Shown: in pieces, positions 1 to 5,014 of the stretch | Layout: each line of letters starts with the position of its first letter | How positions within the stretch are numbered: position 1 is the first letter of the stretch | Assembly: GCA_030152505.1 (NCBI GenBank) | Contig: JASLJO010000013.1 | Span: forward strand, 1-7,170 | Length of the DNA stretch: 7,170 nucleotides | Origin: Solirubrobacterales bacterium | GTDB lineage: Bacteria > Actinomycetota > Thermoleophilia > Solirubrobacterales > 70-9 | Direction of reading: 5' to 3' | The notes under the pieces: generated by a model | The model's database searches: none | The model's input: only the letters and a program-made list of their open reading frames with translations | Told to the model about the DNA's origin: nothing | Made by a program: the position numbers and the translations under genes

Positions 1-780
1 CATCTCTCCAACACGCCCAAGCAGCTGCTCGTGCTCGAGGCTCTCGGCGTCGAGGCGCCGCGCTACGCGCATCTGCCGCTGTTGCACGGACCCGACGGAC
101 GCAAGCTCTCCAAGCGCCACGGGGCCGCCTCGGTCCAGGAGCTGCGCGAGGCCGGCTATCTGCCGGCGGCGTTGCGCAACTACCTGGCGCTGCTCGGCTG
201 GGGCGCCGACGACGACGCCACCCTGATCCCGACCGCAGAGCTGATCGAGCGCTTTCGCCTCGCCGACGTCGGCAAGGCGGCGGCGATCTTCGACGAGAAG
301 AAGCTGCGCTGGATCAACGGCCGCTACATGCGGGAGCTGCCCGCGGACGAGTACGCGCGGGTCGTCGCAGCTCATCTCGGGCGCGAGGAGGACGAGCGGC
401 TGCGCGTTGCCTGCGAGATCGTGCAGGAGAAAGCGCAGACCCTGGAGGAGGTCTGGCCACTGATTCGCTTCCTCTTCGAACCGCCGATCGAGGACGAGAA
501 GGCCTGGCGCAAGACGATGAAGGAGGAGGCGCCATCTGTCCTGGCAGCAGCGCTAGAGGCACTCGCCGCCGCCGAGCCCTTCGACCCCGGGGCCGTCGAG
601 GCCGCCCTCGCGCCACTCCCCGAGCAGCTCGAGCTCAAGCCGGGAAAGGTCTACCAGCCGATTCGAGTGGCGATCAGCGGCGGCACCGTCTCGCCGGGCA
701 TCTTCGAGTCGGTCGCCGCGCTGGGCCGCGAGGAGTCGCTGCGGCGCATCGACACCGCGCTGATACGCCTTAGCGCATAA
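1..780 (+). CDS. gltX: Glutamyl-tRNA synthetase, C-terminal 259 residues (5' end outside window)
   Basis: Class I aminoacyl-tRNA synthetase that charges tRNA-Glu with glutamate in the cytoplasm. The frame is open from base 1 and begins HLSNTPKQ, a conserved stretch of the catalytic half, so the gene starts upstream of the window. The KMSKS-type ATP-binding loop is visible as KLSKRHG (visible residues 35–41). It is followed by the stem-contact fold (AAIFDEKKLRWINGRYM) and the helical anticodon-binding domain, ending with the family pattern SPGIFESVAALGREESLRRID. The TAA stop is at 778–780. GluRS is usually about 470–500 residues, so roughly the N-terminal half, including the HIGH motif, is missing only because of the window edge. 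Whether it is discriminating or also charges tRNA-Gln cannot be judged here. The next gene follows after 77 bases on the same strand. Confidence 0.96.
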   Translation, partial: HLSNTPKQLLVLEALGVEAPRYAHLPLLHGPDGRKLSKRHGAASVQELREAGYLPAALRNYLALLGWGADDDATLIPTAELIERFRLADVGKAAAIFDEKKLRWINGRYMRELPADEYARVVAAHLGREEDERLRVACEIVQEKAQTLEEVWPLIRFLFEPPIEDEKAWRKTMKEEAPSVLAAALEALAAAEPFDPGAVEAALAPLPEQLELKPGKVYQPIRVAISGGTVSPGIFESVAALGREESLRRIDTALIRLSA

Positions 781-811
781 CCGCACCCACTATTGGGGAG
801 GCTGGCGCTAA
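770..811. repeat. Inverted repeat spanning the gltX stop codon
   Basis: TTAGCGC (770–776) and GCGCTAA (805–811) form a perfect 7-base inverted repeat. The 28-base loop contains the gltX stop codon and a smaller CCCA/TGGG hairpin (786–797). It could act as a weak transcription end signal for gltX, but no T-run follows, and a 7-base match in GC-rich sequence may be chance. Confidence 0.3.
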
Positions 812-857
812 ACCGTGCGTCCTCTGCTGCCGATGAGGGGGGCGGAGCGACTCGGTC

Positions 858-1931
858 ATGGCGTCAAAGACACAGAGCAACGGGAAAGTGCACAAGGCCG
901 ATGCGGCGCAAGGTGGAAACGCTGCCGCGCCCGGCGCACGCCTGGCCGCCGCTTTCGAGGCGGTTGAGAAATTCCCCGCGCTGATCGAGTCTCGCACCAG
1001 GGTGATGCAGGCGGCGACGGCTGAGACGGCCCGCATCGGCGAGCTCGTCGAGGCAGTCGAGGCCGACGTGGCCCTGACGATTGCCGTCCTTCGCTTTGCC
1101 AACCGCTCCAGCGTTTCCGGGGGCATCGGCGGCGTGCCGGCGGCGGTCGACGTGCTCAAGCCTTCCGGCGTGCTGGCGATTGCCGGCACGGCGCCGGTCT
1201 TCGACTTCTTCGAGTCCAACGGCGGCTGGGAGCTGCGGCCTGAGCAGTTCCGAGTTCACGCGCTGGCGACTCAACAGGCCGCGGCGCGGATCGGTCGTGA
1301 GATCGGCTGGATCGACCGCGACGAGCTGGCGGTCGCCGCGCTCCTGCACGACATCGGTCGACTCGTCATCTCCAAGCTCCACCCCGGACGTCGCACCTAC
1401 TTCGATGCCGCCGGGCGCACGCCCGAGCTGCGCATCCGCGAAGAACGCGAGCAGCTTGGTATCGATCACGCTCTGGTCGGAGGCGTCCTGGCGCGGCGCT
1501 GGAACGTGCCCCAGCGGATCGCGGTGGCGATCGAGCGCCACCACGCCGAGGACGCCGAAGGACTCGCCGCGGTTGTCGCCACGGCCGACATGGTCGCCCA
1601 TTACGCCCAGGGCGAGGCGGTGACGGCGGAGCGCCTGCGCGAGGCCGCGAGGCGGTGCGGCCTCGGTGCCGACGGGCTGCGTGAACTGCTCTACGAGCTT
1701 CCCTACCCCCGTGAGCAGGACGCTCGCGTGAGCGAGCCCTGTCCGCTCTCCAGCCGTGAGCTGGACGTCCTGCGGCACCTCTCCGAAGGCATGGTCTACA
1801 AGCAGATCGCCGGCGAGATGCAGCTGTCGGTCTCGACGATCCGCACCCACCTCCACAACGTCTACGGCAAGATCGGCGCCGTCGACCGGGCGCAGGCCGT
1901 CCTCACCGCCCGCGACTGCGGCTGGATTTAG
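858..1931 (+). CDS. HDOD/HD-domain protein with C-terminal LuxR-type DNA-binding domain
   Basis: A 357-residue predicted cytoplasmic regulator with no signal peptide or membrane segment. Residues about 1–27 are a low-complexity lead. Residues about 35–270 match an HDOD domain: an N-terminal helical part (ADVALTIAVLRFANRSS) and then an HD fold. The HD part keeps a full metal-ligand-like set: H134, H164-D165 (LLHDIGRL), H204, H228-H229 and D244. The GYP loop of HD-GYP cyclic-di-GMP phosphodiesterases is absent. Residues about 295–357 are a LuxR/GerE helix-turn-helix (LSSRELDVLRHLSEG, then SVSTIRTHLHNVYGKIG). The ATG at 858 is preceded by GGAG (844–847, 10-base spacing). This suggests a one-component switch in which the HD part senses or hydrolyses a ligand and controls DNA binding; that is inference. 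Its HTH end faces a convergent LuxR-type response regulator. The target genes and ligand are unknown. Confidence 0.85.
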   Translation: MASKTQSNGKVHKADAAQGGNAAAPGARLAAAFEAVEKFPALIESRTRVMQAATAETARIGELVEAVEADVALTIAVLRFANRSSVSGGIGGVPAAVDVLKPSGVLAIAGTAPVFDFFESNGGWELRPEQFRVHALATQQAAARIGREIGWIDRDELAVAALLHDIGRLVISKLHPGRRTYFDAAGRTPELRIREEREQLGIDHALVGGVLARRWNVPQRIAVAIERHHAEDAEGLAAVVATADMVAHYAQGEAVTAERLREAARRCGLGADGLRELLYELPYPREQDARVSEPCPLSSRELDVLRHLSEGMVYKQIAGEMQLSVSTIRTHLHNVYGKIGAVDRAQAVLTARDCGWI

Positions 1932-1936
1932 ACAAT

Positions 1937-1995
1937 CCGCCGCCTGCTCCGCTTCGCGTCCGCGGGCGGCGGCAAGCGGCCATATCGGCCCCGCT
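1937..1995. terminator. GC-rich hairpins between convergent genes, probable bidirectional terminator
   Basis: The 99-base gap between two facing stop codons holds a strong hairpin: CCGCCGCC (1937–1944) pairs with GGCGGCGG (1965–1972), extended inward by TGC/GCG. A second, smaller hairpin (AGCGG 1975–1979 with CCGCT 1991–1995, or alternatively GGCC/GGCC around ATATC) follows. There is no T-run on either strand, so this is not a classical intrinsic terminator. The position between converging genes makes a termination role the likeliest explanation. Confidence 0.45.
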
Positions 1996-2030
1996 CGCGG
2001 AGAATCAGATCGTGACGCTCGCTAATGCGG

Positions 2031-2663
2031 CTAATCGATCAGGCACTCGCGCAGGGCGATGGCCACCGCGTGGGTTCGGTTCTTTGCACCCAGGCGGGCC
2101 AGCATGTTCTTGGTGTGGGTCTTGACCGTTTCTTCGCTGAGGCCCAGCTCACGAGCCGCCATCGCGGTAGAGCCGCCGTCGGCAAGCAGCTGCAGGATCT
2201 CGCGCTGGCGGCGAGTCAGCTTGCCGCGGCTACCCGTCGGGGGAACGGCGGGGTCGACGAAGCGGCCCTGGTCGAGCGCCGCCCAGGCCGCTTTGGCCAT
2301 CTCTTCGGCACCGGCGGTGCGGGCCACGTAGGCGCTGGCCCCCGCCTGCAGGGCCGCGGTCGCCAGATGGCGCTCGGCCCGCTCACCATGGGCGACGATC
2401 CCCATCCCCGGGGCCGTCCTGTGCAACGTTCGGATCGCCTCCTCGCCGTAGAGAGATTCGGCATCGCCTTCGACCACGCCGCGACGCAGGTCGACGATCG
2501 CCACGTCGATGCTGCCGACGTCGCGCACCAAGCCGACGGCCTCGTCGCGGCTCGTGCTCTCCTGGACCTCGAAGTCGCCTGCCAGCGCCTCGCGCACGCC
2601 GAGGCGGACCAGCGGGTGGGCGTCGATCACCAGGCAGTGTGGGCGCTCGCTCGGGGGAACCAC
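2031..2663 (-). CDS. NarL/FixJ-family response regulator with atypical receiver domain
   Basis: A 210-residue protein with an N-terminal receiver domain (about 9–125) and a C-terminal LuxR-type helix-turn-helix (about 148–210; LTRRQREILQLLADGG, then LSEETVKTHTKNMLARLG). The receiver keeps the opening CLVIDAHPLVRLGV and a phosphoacceptor-like D58 (IVDLR). However, the second acidic-pocket residue is Ala15 instead of Asp, the switch Ser/Thr position falls in AHG (91–93) with neither residue, and the conserved Lys is R115. The usual MPxxxG after the phosphosite is replaced by a longer loop. This suggests a phosphorylation-independent or weakly phosphorylated regulator. The start is GTG at 2663: an in-frame TAG lies nine bases upstream (2672–2670), so no longer form is possible. 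No histidine kinase gene is adjacent, so it is an orphan in this window. It is convergent with the HDOD–LuxR gene and divergent from the Rrf2 gene. Confidence 0.88.
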   Translation of the reverse strand: MVPPSERPHCLVIDAHPLVRLGVREALAGDFEVQESTSRDEAVGLVRDVGSIDVAIVDLRRGVVEGDAESLYGEEAIRTLHRTAPGMGIVAHGERAERHLATAALQAGASAYVARTAGAEEMAKAAWAALDQGRFVDPAVPPTGSRGKLTRRQREILQLLADGGSTAMAARELGLSEETVKTHTKNMLARLGAKNRTHAVAIALRECLID

Positions 2664-2710
2664 TCGATCCTATACCCGTCAAAGTCCGCATCGTGCGGTA
2701 GAAAGGGCCT
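2664..2710. promoter_or_regulatory. Divergent promoter gap between response regulator and Rrf2 repressor
   Basis: These 47 bases must hold the start signals of two divergent genes, unless either is transcribed from further away. CCTATACC (2669–2676) reads TATACC on the plus strand and TATAGG on the minus strand, a possible shared -10 region. On the minus strand the -10-like bases lie only 5–6 bases from the GTG start, compatible with a leaderless transcript, although AGGA (2671–2668) could serve as a short-spaced ribosome site. CCGCA-TCG-TGCGG (2686–2698) is a small inverted repeat just before the Rrf2 ribosome-binding site AGAAAGGG (2700–2707) and could be an autoregulatory operator. All promoter assignments are by eye. 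Confidence 0.4.
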
Positions 2711-3109
2711 GTGATCTCGATCACCTCGAAGTCGCGCTACGCCGTGGTGGCGATGGCCGAGCTGGCCCGCTCGGGTGAGCGGCCGGTGCCGATCAAGGAG
2801 TTGGCCGAGCGGCGCGGCATCCCCGAGCAGTTCCTCGAGCAGCTCTTCTCAACGCTGCGCCGGGCGGGCCTGCTGACCAGCCACCGAGGGATGAAAGGCG
2901 GTTACACCCTCTCCCGTCCGGCTGACGAGATCACCGTCCTCGAGGTCGTCCAGACGCTGGACGGCAAGGTCGGCCAGGAGGCCGATGAGGCTGGTGGCAT
3001 CTGGGCCGAGGGCGTCACGGCCCTGCGCAAGGTCTTCGGCCAGACCACGATCGCCGAAGTCGCCCGCCGCGAGGCCGAGGAGGCAGGCTCCGGGATGTAC
3101 TTCATCTAG
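2711..3109 (+). CDS. Rrf2-family transcriptional repressor, CymR-like (no Fe–S cysteines)
   Basis: A 132-residue winged-helix regulator. The family hallmarks are ITSKSRYAVVAMAELA (4–19), IPEQFLEQLFSTLRRAGLL (37–55) and the wing motif HRGMKGGYTLSRP (58–70). It contains no cysteine at all, so it cannot bind the Fe–S cluster used by IscR, NsrR or RsrR-type members. It ends in GMYFI. CymR, the Rrf2 repressor of cysteine metabolism in Bacillus and Staphylococcus, acts in complex with CysK, and from memory its C-terminus ends in a similar aromatic–Ile tail. The adjacent cysK–cysE pair supports the same role: repression of sulfur or cysteine genes when cysteine is plentiful. The GTG start at 2711 is supported by AGAAAGGG at 2700–2707 and by alignment of the N-terminus with the family. 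The Rrf2 assignment is firm; the CymR function is inferred from tail and context. Confidence 0.9.
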   Translation: MISITSKSRYAVVAMAELARSGERPVPIKELAERRGIPEQFLEQLFSTLRRAGLLTSHRGMKGGYTLSRPADEITVLEVVQTLDGKVGQEADEAGGIWAEGVTALRKVFGQTTIAEVARREAEEAGSGMYFI

Positions 3110-3149
3110 ATAGAAGAGGGTGAGCAATACCGCCAATGACGAAATGCCC

Positions 3150-3190
3150 CGGTAGAGGTTTGAACCGCTATGCGACTCAAACCTCTACCG
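3150..3190. repeat. 41-base near-perfect palindrome upstream of cysK
   Basis: CGGTAGAGGTTTGA (3150–3163) is matched exactly by its reverse complement at 3177–3190. The inner 13 bases contain a further CGC-TAT-GCG stem on the same centre (A at 3170), separated by a 2+2 mismatch. As RNA it would be a very stable hairpin; as DNA it is a two-fold symmetric site. It lies 41 bases after the Rrf2 stop and 86 bases before the cysK start. No T-run follows on the plus strand. It may be an operator for the Rrf2 protein, a U-less terminator, or a repetitive palindromic element. Confidence 0.85.
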
Positions 3191-3203
3191 CGCTTCGGGC
3201 TGA

Positions 3204-3249
3204 GCGACCTGAGCTTCTCTGGTGGAGACCACCTCCGCTGTAGGGTCGC
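3204..3249 (+). promoter_or_regulatory. Possible structured leader or promoter of cysK
   Basis: GCGACC (3204–3209) pairs with GGTCGC (3244–3249), AGC (3212–3214) with GCT (3237–3239), and GGTGG (3221–3225) with CCACC (3229–3233) around AGA, giving a nested imperfect stem-loop. The same stretch contains TAGGGT (3241–3246), which fits the loose actinobacterial -10 pattern TANNNT, with no clear -35. These readings are partly exclusive: transcription from that -10 would leave out most of the hairpin. It does not match a riboswitch class I recognise. Confidence 0.3.
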
Positions 3250-3276
3250 GCCTGTGAGCACGCGAGGGTCATTGCG

Positions 3277-4200
3277 ATGAGGATCGGGGCTGAGGCTTCG
3301 GCGGTTGTGGGGAACACGCCGCTGGTGGCGCTGCGGCGACTGGGGAAGGGGTTGCCGGGGGAGGTCTGCGCGAAGCTGGAGTACTTCAGCCCGGGTGGGT
3401 CGGTGAAGGATCGGATCGGGGTGGCGATGATCGACGCGGCCGAGGAAGAGGGCGCGGTCGTGCCGGGAAAGTCGGTGATCGTCGAGCCGACCAGCGGCAA
3501 CACCGGGATCGCGCTGGCGATGGTCTGTGCGGCACGGGGCTATGAGTTGATCCTCACCCTGCCGGAGGGGATGAGCCGCGAGCGGGCAAAGCTGCTTCGT
3601 GCCTACGGCGCGGAGGTGCGCGAGACGCCGTCGCTGGGGGGGATGACGGAGGCGGTGGAGCTGGCCGAGGAGATCCGTGAGCAACGACGCGGCTTCATGC
3701 CGCAACAGTTCTCCAATCCCGCGAACCCGGCCGTGCACCGGCGGACGACGGCGGAGGAGATCTGGCGCGATACCGGCGGCGAGATCGGTGCCTTCGTCGC
3801 CGGCGTCGGTACCGGCGGCACGATCACCGGCGTCGGTGGCTTTCTGCGCGAGCGCAGCCCGCAAACGCTCGTGGTGGCGGTCGAGCCGGCGACCTCGCCG
3901 GTTCTCTCCGGTGGCTCCGCCGGACCGCACAAGATCCAGGGCATAGGCGCGGGGTTCGTGCCCGAGGTGCTCGACCGCTCGGTGATCGACGAGACGATCG
4001 CCGTCTCCGACGAGGATGCCCTGGAGACGGCACGGCTGGCGGCGAAACGGGAGGGGGTGCTTGCCGGCATCTCCGCCGGGGCCAACGTCAAGGCGGCACT
4101 GGAGGTCGCCGCCAGGCCGGAGATGGAGGGCAAGCGGGTCGTCACCGTGGTCTGCGACTCGGGCGAGCGCTATATGTCCCTACCCTTCTTTGCACCGTAA
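3277..4200 (+). CDS. cysK: Cysteine synthase (O-acetylserine sulfhydrylase A)
   Basis: A 307-residue PLP enzyme that makes cysteine from O-acetylserine and sulfide, in the cytoplasm. The PLP lysine is K44 in PGGSVKDRIG. The substrate-binding loop PTSGNTG is at 71–77, QFSNP at 144–148, the phosphate-binding GTGGT at 178–182, the QGIGAGFVP segment at 221–229, and the PLP-nitrogen serine is S295 in CDSGER. Length and the QFSNPANPAVH segment fit CysK rather than CysM or cystathionine beta-synthase, and no CBS domain follows. The ATG at 3277 has GAGGG at 3264–3268 (8-base spacing). The TAA stop overlaps the ATG of cysE by one base, so the products of the two consecutive pathway steps are probably made together. 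The loop that binds C-terminal Ile tails of CysE or CymR is intact. The first part of the gene uses more GGG/GTG/CGG codons than neighbouring genes, a mild oddity. Confidence 0.96.
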   Translation: MRIGAEASAVVGNTPLVALRRLGKGLPGEVCAKLEYFSPGGSVKDRIGVAMIDAAEEEGAVVPGKSVIVEPTSGNTGIALAMVCAARGYELILTLPEGMSRERAKLLRAYGAEVRETPSLGGMTEAVELAEEIREQRRGFMPQQFSNPANPAVHRRTTAEEIWRDTGGEIGAFVAGVGTGGTITGVGGFLRERSPQTLVVAVEPATSPVLSGGSAGPHKIQGIGAGFVPEVLDRSVIDETIAVSDEDALETARLAAKREGVLAGISAGANVKAALEVAARPEMEGKRVVTVVCDSGERYMSLPFFAP

Positions 4201-4922
4201 TGCTCAAGCGAATCCTTAGAGAGATACGAGCGGACGTGGCCGCGGCGCGCGACCGCGATCCGGCGGCCCAGGATGTCTCCTCCTTCGAGATCCTCTCCGG
4301 TTGGGCGGGAGTTCAGGCGCTGCTCGCCCACCGCGTCGCCTTCGCCCTGAACGGAGCCGGGGTGCCGCTGGCGCCGCGGGCGATCGCCTACCTCAGCCGC
4401 GCCGTCACCGGGGTCGAGATCCACCCCGCGGCGAAGATCGGCCCCGAGTTCTTCATCGACCACGGCTCCGGCGTCGTGATCGGCGAGACGGTGGAGATCG
4501 GCCGCCGGGTCACCCTCTACCAGGGGGTGACGCTCGGCGGCACCGGCTTCCAGCGTGGCAAGCGCCACCCGACTCTCGGCGACAACGTCACCGTCGGCTC
4601 GGGTGCCAAGCTGCTCGGCCCGATTGCCGTGGCCGACGGGGCCAAGATCGGCGCCAACACGGTTGTGGTCGAGGACGTCCCGCCGGCCGCCACCGTGGTC
4701 GGCAACCCCGGCCACCCGGTCAAGGTCGAAGGCAGACGGGCGGAGGGTCCCGACGCCGACTGGATCCACCTGCCGGACCCGATCGCCGAGGCGATCAAGA
4801 CGCTCTCCGAGCGGATCGCCAAGCTCGAGGAGCGGCTTGCCGAGCTGGACGGTGGCGAGGGCTCACGCCGGGACGGCGAGGATCTGCGTCCGCGCACCGG
4901 GCGTTCCTCGGCGGGTGGCTGA
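4200..4922 (+). CDS. cysE: Serine O-acetyltransferase
   Basis: A 240-residue enzyme that transfers acetyl from acetyl-CoA to L-serine, giving the O-acetylserine used by CysK. A short N-terminal helical part (1–70), typical of Gram-positive-type CysE, precedes the left-handed beta-helix of hexapeptide repeats (about 72–165). The catalytic pair D87-H88 lies in FFIDHGSG, with H123 in RHPTLGDN and the GVTLGGTG loop at 109–116. After the beta-helix come an amphipathic, probably coiled-coil stretch (IAEAIKTLSERIAKLEERLA) and a polar, disordered tail ending SSAGG. The tail lacks the C-terminal Ile that docks into CysK in the classical cysteine synthase complex. The ATG overlaps the cysK stop (TAATG) and no good Shine–Dalgarno is visible, pointing to translational coupling. 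Confidence 0.95.
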   Translation: MLKRILREIRADVAAARDRDPAAQDVSSFEILSGWAGVQALLAHRVAFALNGAGVPLAPRAIAYLSRAVTGVEIHPAAKIGPEFFIDHGSGVVIGETVEIGRRVTLYQGVTLGGTGFQRGKRHPTLGDNVTVGSGAKLLGPIAVADGAKIGANTVVVEDVPPAATVVGNPGHPVKVEGRRAEGPDADWIHLPDPIAEAIKTLSERIAKLEERLAELDGGEGSRRDGEDLRPRTGRSSAGG

Positions 4923-4961
4923 TTGGCGCTTTTCTCTCGGTATGCGCGACAAAAGCGCCAA
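4923..4961. repeat. 39-base inverted repeat between cysE and pcrA
   Basis: TTGGCGCTTTT (4923–4933) is matched exactly by AAAAGCGCCAA (4951–4961), centred on A4942. The 17-base interior has further partial pairing on the same centre. It begins right after the cysE stop and ends 53 bases before the pcrA start. The T-run is on the inner side of the 5' arm, so this is not a standard intrinsic terminator in either direction. It may be an operator for pcrA, a U-less terminator for cysE, or a repeat-family member; it does not resemble the actinobacterial LexA box. Confidence 0.8.
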
Positions 4962-4984
4962 CTGGGACCAGCCGCTTCCCTCTC

Positions 4985-5009
4985 TATGCTCGGCCGATGC
5001 TCCAGGAGG
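4985..5009 (+). promoter_or_regulatory. Putative pcrA -10 element and ribosome-binding site
   Basis: TATGCT at 4985–4990 fits a sigma-70/SigA -10 hexamer; a convincing -35 is not seen (CTGGGA at 4962–4967 has the right 17-base spacing but only half the consensus). AGGAGG at 5004–5009 is a perfect Shine–Dalgarno five bases before the ATG at 5015 and fixes that start. Confidence 0.55.
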
Positions 5010-5014
5010 CAGAC

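Noticed and set aside
770..784. A third copy of the palindrome centre (minus strand reads CGGTTATGCG) at the end of gltX
   Set aside because: It has an inserted base, lies mostly in coding sequence, and is not the centre of a long inverted repeat; a TATGCG match alone is expected by chance in several kilobases.
781..857. Possible tRNA or riboswitch in the gap after gltX
   Set aside because: tRNA genes sometimes follow gltX, but no TTCRA arm or acceptor pairing is present, and the short pairings (ACCG/CGGT, CCTC/GAGG) do not match a riboswitch class I know.
864..1856. A 330-codon minus-strand open frame opposite the HDOD–LuxR gene
   Set aside because: Its translation is His/Arg/Gly/Asp-rich without domains, while the plus strand encodes clear HD and LuxR motifs.
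2025..2714. A 229-codon plus-strand open frame opposite the response regulator
   Set aside because: No recognisable motif; the minus strand encodes a receiver and a LuxR helix-turn-helix with a plausible start.
3106..3930. A 274-codon minus-strand open frame covering the gap and part of cysK
   Set aside because: Arg/His-rich translation typical of antisense GC-rich frames; it runs through the cysK catalytic region and the 41-base palindrome.
4923..4961. LexA (SOS) box upstream of pcrA
   Set aside because: The actinobacterial box has the form CGAAC-N4-GTTCG; the arms here are TTGGCGC/GCGCCAA with a long spacer.
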